The notes under the pieces are model-generated. The model was not told the origin of the DNA. It saw only the letters and a list, made by a program, of their open reading frames with translations, and did no database searches. DNA of 64,000 bases, from contig NZ_CP094970.1 of NCBI RefSeq assembly GCF_025790165.1, positions 2,666,001 through 2,730,000 of the forward strand. Reading direction: 5' to 3'. Positions 1 to 8,488 of this stretch are shown in pieces. Made by a program: the position numbers and the translations under genes. Source of the stretch: Solicola gregarius. Lineage in GTDB: Bacteria > Actinomycetota > Actinomycetes > Propionibacteriales > Nocardioidaceae. The stretch's first letter is position 1; the number at the start of each line of letters is the position of its first letter.

Positions 1-370
1 CCGACCAGACCTGCCGGCCGAACCGGTGCAGTCGGGTGGCCTTCCCGCCGCGCGGGCCGACCCGGTAGAGGATCTGACCCCAGCCGGACTTCGGGTCGTC
101 GGTTCGTACGAGGTAGCCGCGCCCGAGCCGGTCAACGCCCCAGACGTCGTGCGGCACCTTGAGTTTCAGCTTCTTCTTGCCGTCGTGCAGGGTCTTGCCG
201 TCGACGTACGCCGCGGTGGTCTTTCCCTTGGCGAGGCTGTTCGGGTTGAACGTCGTCGTCGGTGGCTTCGGCTCCGGCTCGGCTTGCGCTGCGGTTGCGG
301 GAACGGCCCCGACCAGCGCTACCGCGGCAATTCCGCAGACGAGCTGGCGACGGACAGCGATGCGACTCAT
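1..370 (-). CDS. Secreted protein of unknown function, 3' end outside window
   Basis: Reading the minus strand from the ATG at 370 gives an open frame that runs off the left edge (123 codons present). The first ~30 residues have a basic start, a hydrophobic core and an Ala-rich cleavage region ending ATAAQA, a classic signal peptide. The mature part is Lys/Gly/Asp-rich (VWGVDRLGRGYLVR, WGQILYRVG), a style seen in beta-propeller-like or other repeated beta folds, but I do not recognise a family. A GGGGAGA ribosome site lies just upstream of the ATG, which supports the start. It is divergent from purB. Function unknown. Confidence 0.6.
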   Translation of the reverse strand, partial: MSRIAVRRQLVCGIAAVALVGAVPATAAQAEPEPKPPTTTFNPNSLAKGKTTAAYVDGKTLHDGKKKLKLKVPHDVWGVDRLGRGYLVRTDDPKSGWGQILYRVGPRGGKATRLHRFGRQVWS

Positions 371-470
371 GTGTCTCCCCCTAGAAGTGGCTCTGTCGCT
401 AGATGACGCGCGGTCGTGGCGGTTGGTTGTCCGTCCATCGGCCGCGCGGCCAGCGTACGCGAGGCATTGC

Positions 471-476
471 GACAAT
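471..476 (+). promoter_or_regulatory. Leaderless -10 of purB
   Basis: GACAAT is followed by 6 nt and then the GTG start of purB at 483. There is no Shine-Dalgarno sequence, so transcription probably begins at the start codon. The same layout recurs at other pur genes in this window. Confidence 0.5.
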
Positions 477-482
477 GGACAC

Positions 483-1901
483 GTGATTCCCAACGTTCTC
501 GCCGCCCGTTACGCGTCTGCCGACCTGGTGCGGCTGTGGTCACCCGAGCACAAGGTCGTCCTCGAGCGGCGGCTGTGGCTCGCCGTACTCACCGCGCAAC
601 GCGACCTCGGCATCGACGTGCCGTCCGGCGTGGTCGAGGCGTACGAGAACGTCGTCGAGTCGGTCGATCTCGACTCCATCGCCGCGCGCGAACGCGTGAC
701 CCGGCACGACGTGAAGGCACGCATCGAGGAGTTCAATGCGCTCGCCGGGCACGAGCACATCCATAAGGGCATGACCTCGCGCGACCTGACCGAGAACGTC
801 GAGCAGCTGCAGATCCGCGCGTCGCTGGAGCTCGTACGCGACCGCGCCGTGGCGGCGCTGGCCCGCCTCGCCCGCCTCGCAGCCGAGCACAGGACGCTCG
901 CGATGGCGGGGCGTAGCCACAACGTCGCCGCCCAGACGACCACGCTGGGCAAGCGGTTCGCGACGATCGCCGACGAGCTGCTGGTGGCGGTCACTCGGGT
1001 CGAGGAGCTGATCGCGCGCTACCCGCTGCGCGGCATCAAGGGCCCGGTCGGTACCGCGCAGGACATGCTCGATCTGCTCGGCGGCGATCGCGAGAGGCTG
1101 GCCGAGCTGGAGCGCCGGGTGGCCGGGCATCTGGGCTTCGAGCAGGTGCTTCGCAGTGTCGGTCAGGTGTACCCACGCTCGTTGGACCACGATGCGATCT
1201 CGGCCGTGGCGCAGCTGGTCGCCGCGCCGTCGAACCTCGCCACGACGGTACGACTGATGGCCGGCAATGAGCTGGTGACCGAGGGGTTCAAGCCCGGGCA
1301 GGTCGGATCGTCGGCGATGCCGCACAAGATGAACACCCGCTCCTGCGAGCGGGTCAACGGTCTCGCAGTGGTCGTACGCGGCAACCTCGCGATGATCGGC
1401 GAGCTCGCCGGCGACCAGTGGAACGAGGGCGATGTGTCCGACTCGGTCGTACGCCGGGTGGCGCTGCCCGATGCGTTCTTCGCCGCCGGCGGACTGTTCG
1501 AGACGTTCCTGACCGTGCTCGACGAGTTCGGCGCGTTCCCGGCCGTCGTGCAGCGCGAGCTCGACCGCTACCTGCCGTTCCTCGCGACGACGAAGATGTT
1601 GATGGCGGCGGTACGCGGGGGCGTCGGCCGAGAGCAGGCACACGAGGCGATCAAGGAGCATGCCGTCGCGGTCGCGCTCGGGATGCGTGAGTCGGGCGCC
1701 GCGGACAACGACCTGTTCGCTCGGCTCGGTGCCGACCCGCGCCTGGGGCTGACGGAGGCAGACCTGGCCGCGCTCGTCGCGGAGCCGCTCGCGTTCACCG
1801 GTGCCGCGACCGACCAGGTCGACGCGGTCGTGGCCGAGGTGGAGGCGGTCGTACGCACCCACCCCGAGGCCGCCGCATATACCCCGGGCGCGATCCTCTG
1901 A
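483..1901 (+). CDS. purB: Adenylosuccinate lyase
   Basis: Fumarase/aspartase-superfamily lyase that acts twice in purine synthesis: it releases fumarate from SAICAR and from adenylosuccinate. The start I choose gives 472 aa, the normal length for the family. The superfamily signature loop is clear (GSSAMPHKMN, near residue 280), as are the substrate-binding segments GMTSRDLTEN and GRSHNVAAQTT. The open frame extends far upstream of 483, but homology begins at the GTG (VIPNVLAARYAS), and a -10-like GACAAT sits 6 nt before it with no ribosome site, suggesting a leaderless mRNA. A hairpin repeat follows the stop and separates it from the convergent ohr gene. Confidence 0.95.
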   Translation: MIPNVLAARYASADLVRLWSPEHKVVLERRLWLAVLTAQRDLGIDVPSGVVEAYENVVESVDLDSIAARERVTRHDVKARIEEFNALAGHEHIHKGMTSRDLTENVEQLQIRASLELVRDRAVAALARLARLAAEHRTLAMAGRSHNVAAQTTTLGKRFATIADELLVAVTRVEELIARYPLRGIKGPVGTAQDMLDLLGGDRERLAELERRVAGHLGFEQVLRSVGQVYPRSLDHDAISAVAQLVAAPSNLATTVRLMAGNELVTEGFKPGQVGSSAMPHKMNTRSCERVNGLAVVVRGNLAMIGELAGDQWNEGDVSDSVVRRVALPDAFFAAGGLFETFLTVLDEFGAFPAVVQRELDRYLPFLATTKMLMAAVRGGVGREQAHEAIKEHAVAVALGMRESGAADNDLFARLGADPRLGLTEADLAALVAEPLAFTGAATDQVDAVVAEVEAVVRTHPEAAAYTPGAIL

Positions 1902-1906
1902 CCCAG

Positions 1907-1974
1907 CCCCGCTGGCCATGACGTTCGGGTGGCGACACGCCGCGTGTCGCCACCCGAACGTCACGCCCAGCGGG
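1907..1974. repeat. Dispersed hairpin family, copy A (likely bidirectional terminator)
   Basis: Near-perfect inverted repeat between the convergent ends of purB and ohr. Outer arms CCCGCTGG / CCAGCGGG flank an inner perfect stem of ACGTTCGGGTGGCGACAC and its complement around a short CGCCGC-type centre. It is almost identical to the copy at 3763-3830 and shares its core with copies at about 16346, 33808 and 45243. Confidence 0.85.
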
Positions 1975-1992
1975 CGCCTCAGCGGGCGCGGT

Positions 1993-2421
1993 CTAAGCGA
2001 CGGTCGCGTCGATGCTGACGGGGATGTTGCCCCGGGTGGCGACGGAGTAGGGGCACACCTCGTGCGCGGCCTCGACGAGCGAGTCTGCGGTGGCCTGGTC
2101 GATGCCGCCGAACTCCACATGCAATGCAGCGGAGAGGCTGAATCCGCCTTGCTCAGTGGGATGGATGCCCACCTCGGCCACGACGGCCGAATCGGTGAAC
2201 GTGACCTTCCGACTCGCCGCGATCGCCTTCACCGCGGAGTGGAAGCAGGACGCCCAGCCGGCAGCGAACAGCTGCTCGGGGTTCGTCGCGCCACCGGGTC
2301 CGCCCATCTCGCGTGGGATGGCGAGGGTGACGTCGAGCAGGCCGTCGTCGGTGGCCGCGCGTCCTCCGGCGCGACCATCTCCGGTAGAGGTGGCGATGGC
2401 GATGTAGACGGGATCGGCCAT
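1993..2421 (-). CDS. ohr: Organic hydroperoxide resistance protein (Ohr/OsmC family)
   Basis: Cytoplasmic thiol peroxidase of the Ohr subfamily that reduces organic hydroperoxides. The protein is 142 aa, normal for Ohr, and carries both redox cysteines in their usual settings: AGWASCFHSAV in the middle and EVCPYSVATRGN near the C-terminus. The ATG at 2421 is preceded by AAGGAGAA at good spacing. It lies 62 bp downstream of a small membrane-protein gene on the same strand, and both are divergent from a TetR gene with paired operators between them, so TetR-type repression is likely. Ohr is more often controlled by the MarR-family OhrR; no OhrR is seen here. Confidence 0.9.
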   Translation of the reverse strand: MADPVYIAIATSTGDGRAGGRAATDDGLLDVTLAIPREMGGPGGATNPEQLFAAGWASCFHSAVKAIAASRKVTFTDSAVVAEVGIHPTEQGGFSLSAALHVEFGGIDQATADSLVEAAHEVCPYSVATRGNIPVSIDATVA

Positions 2422-2483
2422 GAGGATGTTCTCCTTGTGTGGTTGGGATTCTGCCGAACGGTGGACTGGTACGCGTTTGTCGC

Positions 2484-3062
2484 CTACTGCTCGCTCGGGC
2501 GACGTTGGAGGCGGAGTGCCGAGATCAGGAAGAAGACGCCGCCGAGCGTTGCGTATCCGGCGAGCGTCATGAGCGACGCGTCGTCCCCGCCCGCCTGCAG
2601 CACGAAGGTCGCGCCGGCGACGGCGGAGATTCCGCCGCTGAGGATCATCGCCCACTGCCCACCCAGGCGGTAGCGCAGGATCGCGACGATCAGCTGCACG
2701 ATTCCGGCGGCGATCGCCCAGACACCCCACACGCGCAGGACGCTCGAGATGTCGGACGTGACGGCGACGGCCACGCCGATGGCGGCGAACAGGCTCAGAG
2801 CCATGGTGAGGGAGAGCGGTGCCTTCGGACGAGCGGCGCCCGAGGAGCGGAAGTCGATCACGGCCGCAGTCACGTCGAACAAGGGGTAGACCACCAGCAA
2901 CGCGATGCTTGCCGGATTGAGGGTCGAGGCGGTGAGGGCGACCAGGACCGCCCAGGCGATGGCGAAGCCGAATCGGACGAGGTACAGCGACCGCAGCCCT
3001 CGGGTGCCAGCGATGTCGACGGTGACGATGCCGGGTCGGCCGGCATCGATGGAACGGGACAT
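2484..3062 (-). CDS. Multi-pass membrane protein, HdeD/DUF308-like
   Basis: A 192-aa protein with about six hydrophobic helices arranged in pairs (for example LVRFGFAIAWAVLVALTA and LSLTMALSLFAAIGVAVAV), the pattern of HdeD/DUF308-type small membrane proteins. The assignment rests on topology and length, not on a signature motif. An AAAGAGA ribosome site precedes the ATG at 3062. It is the first gene of a likely two-gene unit with ohr and is divergent from the TetR gene at 3217. Confidence 0.7.
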   Translation of the reverse strand: MSRSIDAGRPGIVTVDIAGTRGLRSLYLVRFGFAIAWAVLVALTASTLNPASIALLVVYPLFDVTAAVIDFRSSGAARPKAPLSLTMALSLFAAIGVAVAVTSDISSVLRVWGVWAIAAGIVQLIVAILRYRLGGQWAMILSGGISAVAGATFVLQAGGDDASLMTLAGYATLGGVFFLISALRLQRRPSEQ

Positions 3063-3099
3063 TCGGATCTCTTTCGGTCGGAGGCGGGCTTTGACATGA

Positions 3100-3175
3100 G
3101 ACAGAACGATCGGTCTCGTATTGGTAGACGAGTCTGCGGGGTTGGCGACTCGATGTCAAGACCGATCGTTCTGTC
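3100..3175. promoter_or_regulatory. Paired TetR operators between divergent genes
   Basis: The 17-mer GACAGAACGATCGGTCT at 3100-3116 reappears as its exact reverse complement at 3159-3175. Each contains the palindromic core CGATCG. TTGACA-like hexamers abut both copies (3091-3096 plus strand; TGTCAA at 3154-3159). This lies between the membrane-protein/ohr unit and the TetR gene, the expected place for autoregulation plus control of the divergent genes. Confidence 0.7.
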
Positions 3176-3216
3176 TGCTAATCTCGAAACAGCGAGCTGA
3201 AGAGGTGAGAAGGCGG

Positions 3217-3762
3217 ATGTCGCAAGCGCGGTCACGACTGCTCGGCACGGCGACCGAGCTCTTCTACGCCGAAGGGCTGCACTCCGTCGGCATCGATCGC
3301 ATCGTCTCGACCGCACAGGTGACGCGCGCGACGTTGTACCGGCACTTCCCGAGCAAGGACGACCTCGTCGTCGCCTATCTGACCCAGGTCGACGAGGCGA
3401 TCCGCGCCGAGGTGGAGACGGCGCGCGACCAGGACGCATCCCCTGACGACATCGTTCGAGCGGTCGCCCGGATCATCGCCGACAGCATCCAGGGCGCGGG
3501 ATTTCGGGGTTGTGCATTCCTCAATGCCGCCGCCGAGTACCCCGACGCCGACCATCCGGTCCACCAAGCCGTACTCAGGCACCGCCAATGGTTCCTGGCC
3601 ACGATCGGCGAGCTGCTCGCTGCCGCCGGAGAGGTCGACCCGGAACCCGCGGCCCGACACTTCGTGATGCTGCGCGACGGCGCGATGGCCGCCGGCTGCC
3701 TGACGACCGACCCGCAACCCATCAGTGAGACGTTCCTGCTCGGGGTCGAAGGGCTCCTCTAG
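3217..3762 (+). CDS. TetR/AcrR-family transcriptional regulator
   Basis: 181-aa repressor with an N-terminal helix-turn-helix (LLGTATELFYAEG, then VTRATLYRHFPSKDDLVVAYL) and a ligand-binding C-terminal domain. I chose the ATG at 3217, which has AGAAGG just upstream; an in-frame GTG at 3205 is the alternative. It probably represses itself and the divergent membrane-protein/ohr pair through the two matching 17-bp operators upstream. The C-terminal segment (GFRGCAFLNAAAEYPD) is the type seen in regulators of oxidative or electrophile stress genes, but the ligand cannot be read from the sequence. Confidence 0.85.
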   Translation: MSQARSRLLGTATELFYAEGLHSVGIDRIVSTAQVTRATLYRHFPSKDDLVVAYLTQVDEAIRAEVETARDQDASPDDIVRAVARIIADSIQGAGFRGCAFLNAAAEYPDADHPVHQAVLRHRQWFLATIGELLAAAGEVDPEPAARHFVMLRDGAMAAGCLTTDPQPISETFLLGVEGLL

Positions 3763-3830
3763 CCCCGCTGGCCATGACGTTCGGGTGGCGACACGCCGCG
3801 TGTCGCCACCCGAACGTCATGCTCAGCGGG
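3763..3830. repeat. Dispersed hairpin family, copy B
   Basis: Nearly the same sequence as copy A, between the convergent TetR and DeoR genes. The stop codon of the DeoR gene (3823-3825) lies inside the right outer arm, so the element is fused to the end of that gene. Likely works as a terminator for both sides. Confidence 0.85.
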
Positions 3831-4605
3831 CGCGGTCGGGTGTCACACCCGCTTCGGCGCAACGCCGATCGAGATCCGCCGGTGCCGCGTCGTCGGTGAT
3901 CAGCCGCCACGGCGCCGGCATCCGTGTCCAGGCGGGCGTCTCACCGGCCGCGAGCTTCGATGCGTCGGCGAGAACGGCGACCACGCGCGCTCGGGCGGCG
4001 ACCGCCTCCTTGACGGTCGTCTCCTCCAGGGTCGGCTCGCCGATCCCGCGTACGGGGTCGACGGCGTCGGCACCGAGGAAGGCGACATCGAACCCGAGGC
4101 GGTCGATCGCGAGGTCGGTCAACGGACCCACGAAACCATGGCTCATCCGGCGTACGCGCCCGCCGAGCAGCAACAGATCGATGTCGGGGGCGTCGGCGAG
4201 GGCGACCGCGGTCTCGAGCCCCCGCGTGACGACGGTGAGGTCGGCATGCGTCGTCGACGCCGCGAGCAGCCGTGCGAGAGCCCCGCACGTCGTACCCGCG
4301 TCGATGAACACCGTGCCCGAGGCGGGTACGAGCTCGAGGGCACGATGCGCGATCGCCGACTTGGCCGGGCCCGCATGGCGCGCGCTCTCGGAGATCGAAC
4401 GTTCATGAAACGGCGCCGTGGCCATCGCGCCGCCGTACGTACGCTCCACCTGACCGTCTGCCTTCAGGCGCTCGAGGTCGCGACGCACCGTCGAGACCGA
4501 GACACCGAGTCGGGCGGCGAGCTCGTCGACCTGCGTGGTGCCGGCGCCGAGCAGCGTCAGCAGGGTCGCGTGCCGAGTGCGTGTTCCGGCGCGCGCAGTT
4601 GCCAT
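3823..4605 (-). CDS. DeoR-family transcriptional regulator
   Basis: 260-aa sugar-type repressor: an N-terminal DeoR helix-turn-helix (LLTLLGAGTTQVDELAARLGVSVSTVRRDL, broken here for clarity as the first ~45 residues) and a C-terminal DeoRC effector domain with the expected FIDAGTTC and LLLLGG motifs. Its ATG at 4605 is one base from the stop of pdxA2, so it is the last gene of the GntP-kinase-dehydrogenase operon and probably senses a phosphorylated intermediate of that pathway. Its stop is inside hairpin copy B. Confidence 0.9.
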   Translation of the reverse strand: MATARAGTRTRHATLLTLLGAGTTQVDELAARLGVSVSTVRRDLERLKADGQVERTYGGAMATAPFHERSISESARHAGPAKSAIAHRALELVPASGTVFIDAGTTCGALARLLAASTTHADLTVVTRGLETAVALADAPDIDLLLLGGRVRRMSHGFVGPLTDLAIDRLGFDVAFLGADAVDPVRGIGEPTLEETTVKEAVAARARVVAVLADASKLAAGETPAWTRMPAPWRLITDDAAPADLDRRCAEAGVTPDRAR

Positions 4606-4606
4606 G

Positions 4607-5656
4607 TCAGATGCCGTACGTGGCGCGGATCCGTGGTACGTACGGGCTGTACTCGACGCCCGCGAGGTACGCCGAGCGCATCGTGGCGTGGTCGGCGCGG
4701 CCCGTGCCGGCGATGTCGAACGCGGTGCCGTGGTCGACGGACGTACGCAGGATGGGAAGCCCGACCGTGACGGAGATGGTGCCGTCGAAGTCGTACGTCT
4801 TCGCGGCAATGTGCCCCTGGTCGTGGTACTGCGACAGCACACCGTCGTACCGGCCCGTCAGACCCTGATGGAACACCGAGTCGGACGGGATCGGTCCGGA
4901 CACGTCGAGCCCTTCCGCGCGGGCGTCGTCGCACGCCGGGGCGATGCCGTCGATCTCCTCGGTGCCGAAGGCGCCGTTCTCGCCCCCGTGCGGGTTCACG
5001 GCGGCGACGGCGAGCCGCGGGGAGTCGGCGCCGAACACCTCGAGCGCCGTGACGGCACGGCGGATCGACGAGAGCTGCTTGTCGCGGGTCAGCTGGTCGA
5101 GTGCCTTGCGCAGCGAGACGTGCCGGGTCGCGAAGAAGATGCGCAGGTGATGGGGCTCGTCGCTGACTCGGCTGCGTACGACGAACATCGTGTCCTGGTC
5201 GGTCACGCCGGTCAGCTCGCCGAGCATCTCCGTGTGACCCAGGTGCTTGCTGCCGCTGGCCCAGATCGCTTCCTTGTGGATCGGACCGGTCACTACGCCG
5301 GCGACCTTGCCATCCATCGCCGCCCGCGTGGCGACCTCGATGGCCGTGACCGCGGCCTGGCCGGCACGCGCGTCGACGACGCCCCAGGCCGGTACGTCTG
5401 CGTCGAGCACGCCGGTGTCGTACACGTCGATCACGCCTTCACCCGCAGGCTCGACGTCGAACGTACGCACCTCGCGTACCTCGACGTCGAGGTCGGCCGC
5501 GCGAGCACCACGTCGCAGTGCTTCGGCGTCGCCGACGGCGACCCCGTGATGCCCGGACTCGTCGGCGTACTCGGCCAGCGTGCGGGCGGTGATCTCGGGA
5601 CCGATGCCGACAGGGTCGCCGAGGGTCACGGCGAGTACGGGACGTTCGACGGGCAT
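4607..5656 (-). CDS. pdxA2: PdxA2-type 4-phospho-D-threonate dehydrogenase (PdxA family)
   Basis: NAD-dependent oxidative decarboxylase of the PdxA family, 349 aa. The family motifs are clear: VTLGDPVGIGPEI at the N-terminus, TGPIHKEA, and the metal-binding SQYHDQGH. True PdxA makes vitamin B6, but here the gene sits between a DUF1537 kinase and a DeoR regulator, downstream of a GntP permease. This context marks the PdxA2 type, which converts 4-phospho-D-threonate (or the erythronate epimer) to dihydroxyacetone phosphate and CO2. The ATG at 5656 has GGAGGAG upstream; the gene starts 17 bp after the kinase stop. Confidence 0.85.
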   Translation of the reverse strand: MPVERPVLAVTLGDPVGIGPEITARTLAEYADESGHHGVAVGDAEALRRGARAADLDVEVREVRTFDVEPAGEGVIDVYDTGVLDADVPAWGVVDARAGQAAVTAIEVATRAAMDGKVAGVVTGPIHKEAIWASGSKHLGHTEMLGELTGVTDQDTMFVVRSRVSDEPHHLRIFFATRHVSLRKALDQLTRDKQLSSIRRAVTALEVFGADSPRLAVAAVNPHGGENGAFGTEEIDGIAPACDDARAEGLDVSGPIPSDSVFHQGLTGRYDGVLSQYHDQGHIAAKTYDFDGTISVTVGLPILRTSVDHGTAFDIAGTGRADHATMRSAYLAGVEYSPYVPRIRATYGI

Positions 5657-5673
5657 GGTGTCTCCTCCGTTGG

Positions 5674-6993
5674 TCACCAGGCGGTCTGCCTGGACTGTGC
5701 GGGATGTACGCGGCGGCGCCGGGTCTCGGCGGCCTGGCGCAGGTGGTCGATGCAGGCCACGGTGGTGCCCGTGTCGCCGACGAGCCCACCCTTCGTCGCG
5801 ATGGGCAGCCCCGACCACGGACCGCCGACGAGCTCACCGGCGACGGCGAGCGGCTCGATCTCGCCCTCGACGTCGAGTCCGTGCGCGGCGAGCTCGGCGA
5901 ACAGCGATGCGGTGATGTCGCCGCCGGTGGCGAAGATCGCGTCGACCTGGTGCGTCTCGAGTGCCCGGCGTACGGCGCGGGCGAGTGCCCGCGGGATCGC
6001 CGCCGCCGTGGCGTGATCGACATCGGTGACGTCCGACTCGTCGAGGACGGACGCGAGCAGCACGACCTGGTCGGGCCGCGCCGACTCGAGCGCGGTCGCG
6101 AGCCGATCGGCCGTCGTATCGACGTCCGGTACGCGCGCGTCGGCGGGCAGCGCCGGGCGTACGACGACGACCTCTCGTTCGCCGCGGAGCCGGACCAGCT
6201 GGTCGCGGGTCAGACTCGTCGCGGAGCCCGAGACCGCGAGCAGCGGTGCGCCATCGGGCGTGCGGTGCAGGCCGAGTGCCGCCGCCATCGCCACCGTTGC
6301 CGGCCCTGGGTCGACGGTGACCCAGGTGACGTCGTTGACCGTGGTCGCTGCCCGGGCCACTCGCGCGATGTTGTCGGTGGTCAGCGCATCGGCGACGACG
6401 ACGTCGGTGCCGCCGTCGACGGCCGCTGCGAACGCCGCGACGAGTCGGTCGTCGGGCCCCGTGACGATCTCGAGCGGGATCGTCGTCGTACGAAGGCCCT
6501 CGAACAGCGTCGCGACCTCCGAATGGGTGATCGGCGATCGCGGGTCGCCGGCCAGCTCGGTCTCCTCGAGGCGTCGACCGCCGAGCAGCTGCACGCCGCC
6601 GACCGTGTGGCGGCCGGCCTCCGGATGCGCGGGTACGCACAGCGCGACGGCGCGGCGCCCCGACTGTGCAGAGACCTCGGCCACCAGGGCAGCGGTCGTC
6701 GGGCCGACGTTGCCGCGGAGGGTGGAGTCGATCCGATTGGCGGCGAGCGGGGTCGGCCATCCGCTGCGTACGGCGCGGCGTACCAGTTCGGCGGCGTCGG
6801 CGCCGGGCACGTGACGCGCGTTCGTGCTGATCACGACGGCGTCGAACCGAGAGACGAACTCGGCAACGATCGCCGGGCGTTCGCCGTCGGCGACGGTCAC
6901 CGCGCGCATTCCGGCGCGAGCCAGCGCGGCCGCGGTGGCGTTCGCGCCGGTGAGGTCGTCGGCGACGACCAGGACGGGCCCTGCGTCGGTCAC
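5674..6993 (-). CDS. DUF1537 four-carbon acid sugar kinase (D-threonate kinase-like)
   Basis: 439-aa kinase of the four-carbon acid sugar kinase family (formerly DUF1537), which phosphorylates threonate or erythronate at O4. The N-terminal signature VVADDLTGANATA is present, and the C-terminal nucleotide-binding half includes IFATGGDITASLF and GLPIATKGGLVGD. Its GTG start at 6993 overlaps the TGA of the GntP gene by 4 bp (GTGA), a translational-coupling arrangement. A lone PdxA2 partner with no OtnC/OtnI or LtnD genes favours the D-threonate (DtnK-PdxA2) pathway over the L-threonate or D-erythronate routes; this is inference from gene content. Confidence 0.88.
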   Translation of the reverse strand: MTDAGPVLVVADDLTGANATAAALARAGMRAVTVADGERPAIVAEFVSRFDAVVISTNARHVPGADAAELVRRAVRSGWPTPLAANRIDSTLRGNVGPTTAALVAEVSAQSGRRAVALCVPAHPEAGRHTVGGVQLLGGRRLEETELAGDPRSPITHSEVATLFEGLRTTTIPLEIVTGPDDRLVAAFAAAVDGGTDVVVADALTTDNIARVARAATTVNDVTWVTVDPGPATVAMAAALGLHRTPDGAPLLAVSGSATSLTRDQLVRLRGEREVVVVRPALPADARVPDVDTTADRLATALESARPDQVVLLASVLDESDVTDVDHATAAAIPRALARAVRRALETHQVDAIFATGGDITASLFAELAAHGLDVEGEIEPLAVAGELVGGPWSGLPIATKGGLVGDTGTTVACIDHLRQAAETRRRRVHPAQSRQTAW

Positions 6994-8459
6994 AACACCC
7001 AGCCGGCGATGAGGACGAGTGGGATCGAGCCGAGCCAGACGGCGGTGGTGATGCCGGACCATCCGCGCAGCGCCGCGACCCCGTCGAGACCGGTGAACCG
7101 GGTGACCACCCAGAAGTACGAGTCGTTGAAGTAGCTGAACACCATCGACCCAGCACAGCACGCGAGGGTGGCCGCCAGGGCCGACAGCCCGAGATCGGAT
7201 ACGAGCGGAGCGGTCACCGACGCCGCCGTGATCATCGCGACCGTCCCCGAACCCTGCGCGATGCGCACCAGCGAGGCGATCAGGAACGGGACCAGTACGC
7301 CGGGCAGGCTCAGGTCGGCGATCGCATCGGCCAGCGCGTCGCCGACGCCGCTGTCGCGCAGCACCTGACCGAGCCCGCCGCCGGCGCCGGTGATGAGCAG
7401 GATGAGGCCGGCAGAAGCCGCGGCGTCGGACAGCCAGCCCGAGACCTGGTTCTTCGTGGTCCAGCGGGGCAGCAGGACGTAGACCGCAAGGATCAGCCCG
7501 ATCAGCAGCGCGACGACCGGGTTGCCGACGAACGCGATCGCAGAGACGAAGTTCGACGGCTCGTACGCCTCGTCGTCGCCGAGCACGCCCTGGGAGTTCT
7601 TCTCGATCGCCGTTGCGACGGTGTTGGCGACGATCAGCAGGATCGGGATGACCAGCGGCAGGGCGCCGAGGAACGCGCCGACCCGATGCGGCGGTGCGCC
7701 CTCCGGGGGCGTGCCGAGAGCGGCGGCGGGGTCGTCCTCGGGCGGGAGCTCGTCGAGCGCGACATCGGTCGACGCCGACCCGGGCTCGCCGGCGCTCGCA
7801 TGTGCGTGTCCGTACACGGCCTCGCGTACCTCGGGGAGCACCTCGTCCTCGAGCTTCGGGCCGACGATCGTCGCGTACAGGATCACAATGGGCAGCAGCA
7901 GCACCGAGAAGATCAGGCCAACCAGGATCACGCCGCCCAGATCCGCGCCGAGGATGCCGGCGACAGCCAGCGGGCCGGGTGTCGGGGGTACGAGGTGGTG
8001 GGTGAGCGTCATGCCGCAGCCCAGAGCGAGTGCGAGCGTGACGTACCCCTGCCGCTTGCGGCGAGCGATCGAGCGGGCCAGCGGGTTCATGATCACGTAG
8101 CCGGAGTCGCAGAACACCGGGATCGACACCAGGGCGCCGGTGCCGCCCATCGCCCATGGCTCGCGACCCTTGCCGAGCGCGCCGACGAACGCCCGCGCGA
8201 GCGCGTCGGCCGCGCCGGAGACCTCGAGGATCTTGCCGACGGCGACGCCGAGGCCGATCACGATGCCGATCGACGAGAGTGTCGCGCCGAAGCCGGCGAT
8301 GATCGAGTCGATCGTGTCGATGGGCGCCGTACCGGCGATCGATCCGGTCACGATCGCCGCGACCAGGAGCGCGACGAAGGCATCGAGCCGGGTCCACAAG
8401 ACGATGACGACGATGGTGGCGATGCCGATGACCAGCGCGGCGAGCAGCTGAACGTCCAC
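6990..8459 (-). CDS. GntP-family gluconate/sugar-acid permease
   Basis: 489-aa integral membrane transporter of the GntP family with about 12 helices and the family segments PVFCDSGYVIMNPLA, GMTLTHHLVPPTPGP and GAGGGLGQVLRDSG. It probably imports the sugar acid used by the kinase and dehydrogenase downstream. A hydrophilic, acidic loop near the middle (DELPPEDDPAAALGTPPEGAP) is longer than typical. I chose the GTG at 8459 (VDVQLLAALVIG) because GGAGGAA sits at proper distance; the open frame continues upstream but into non-coding sequence. First gene of the operon. Confidence 0.9.
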   Translation of the reverse strand: MDVQLLAALVIGIATIVVIVLWTRLDAFVALLVAAIVTGSIAGTAPIDTIDSIIAGFGATLSSIGIVIGLGVAVGKILEVSGAADALARAFVGALGKGREPWAMGGTGALVSIPVFCDSGYVIMNPLARSIARRKRQGYVTLALALGCGMTLTHHLVPPTPGPLAVAGILGADLGGVILVGLIFSVLLLPIVILYATIVGPKLEDEVLPEVREAVYGHAHASAGEPGSASTDVALDELPPEDDPAAALGTPPEGAPPHRVGAFLGALPLVIPILLIVANTVATAIEKNSQGVLGDDEAYEPSNFVSAIAFVGNPVVALLIGLILAVYVLLPRWTTKNQVSGWLSDAAASAGLILLITGAGGGLGQVLRDSGVGDALADAIADLSLPGVLVPFLIASLVRIAQGSGTVAMITAASVTAPLVSDLGLSALAATLACCAGSMVFSYFNDSYFWVVTRFTGLDGVAALRGWSGITTAVWLGSIPLVLIAGWVL

Positions 8460-8488
8460 AGGTTCCTCCGATGACGGTGTCGCGGAGC

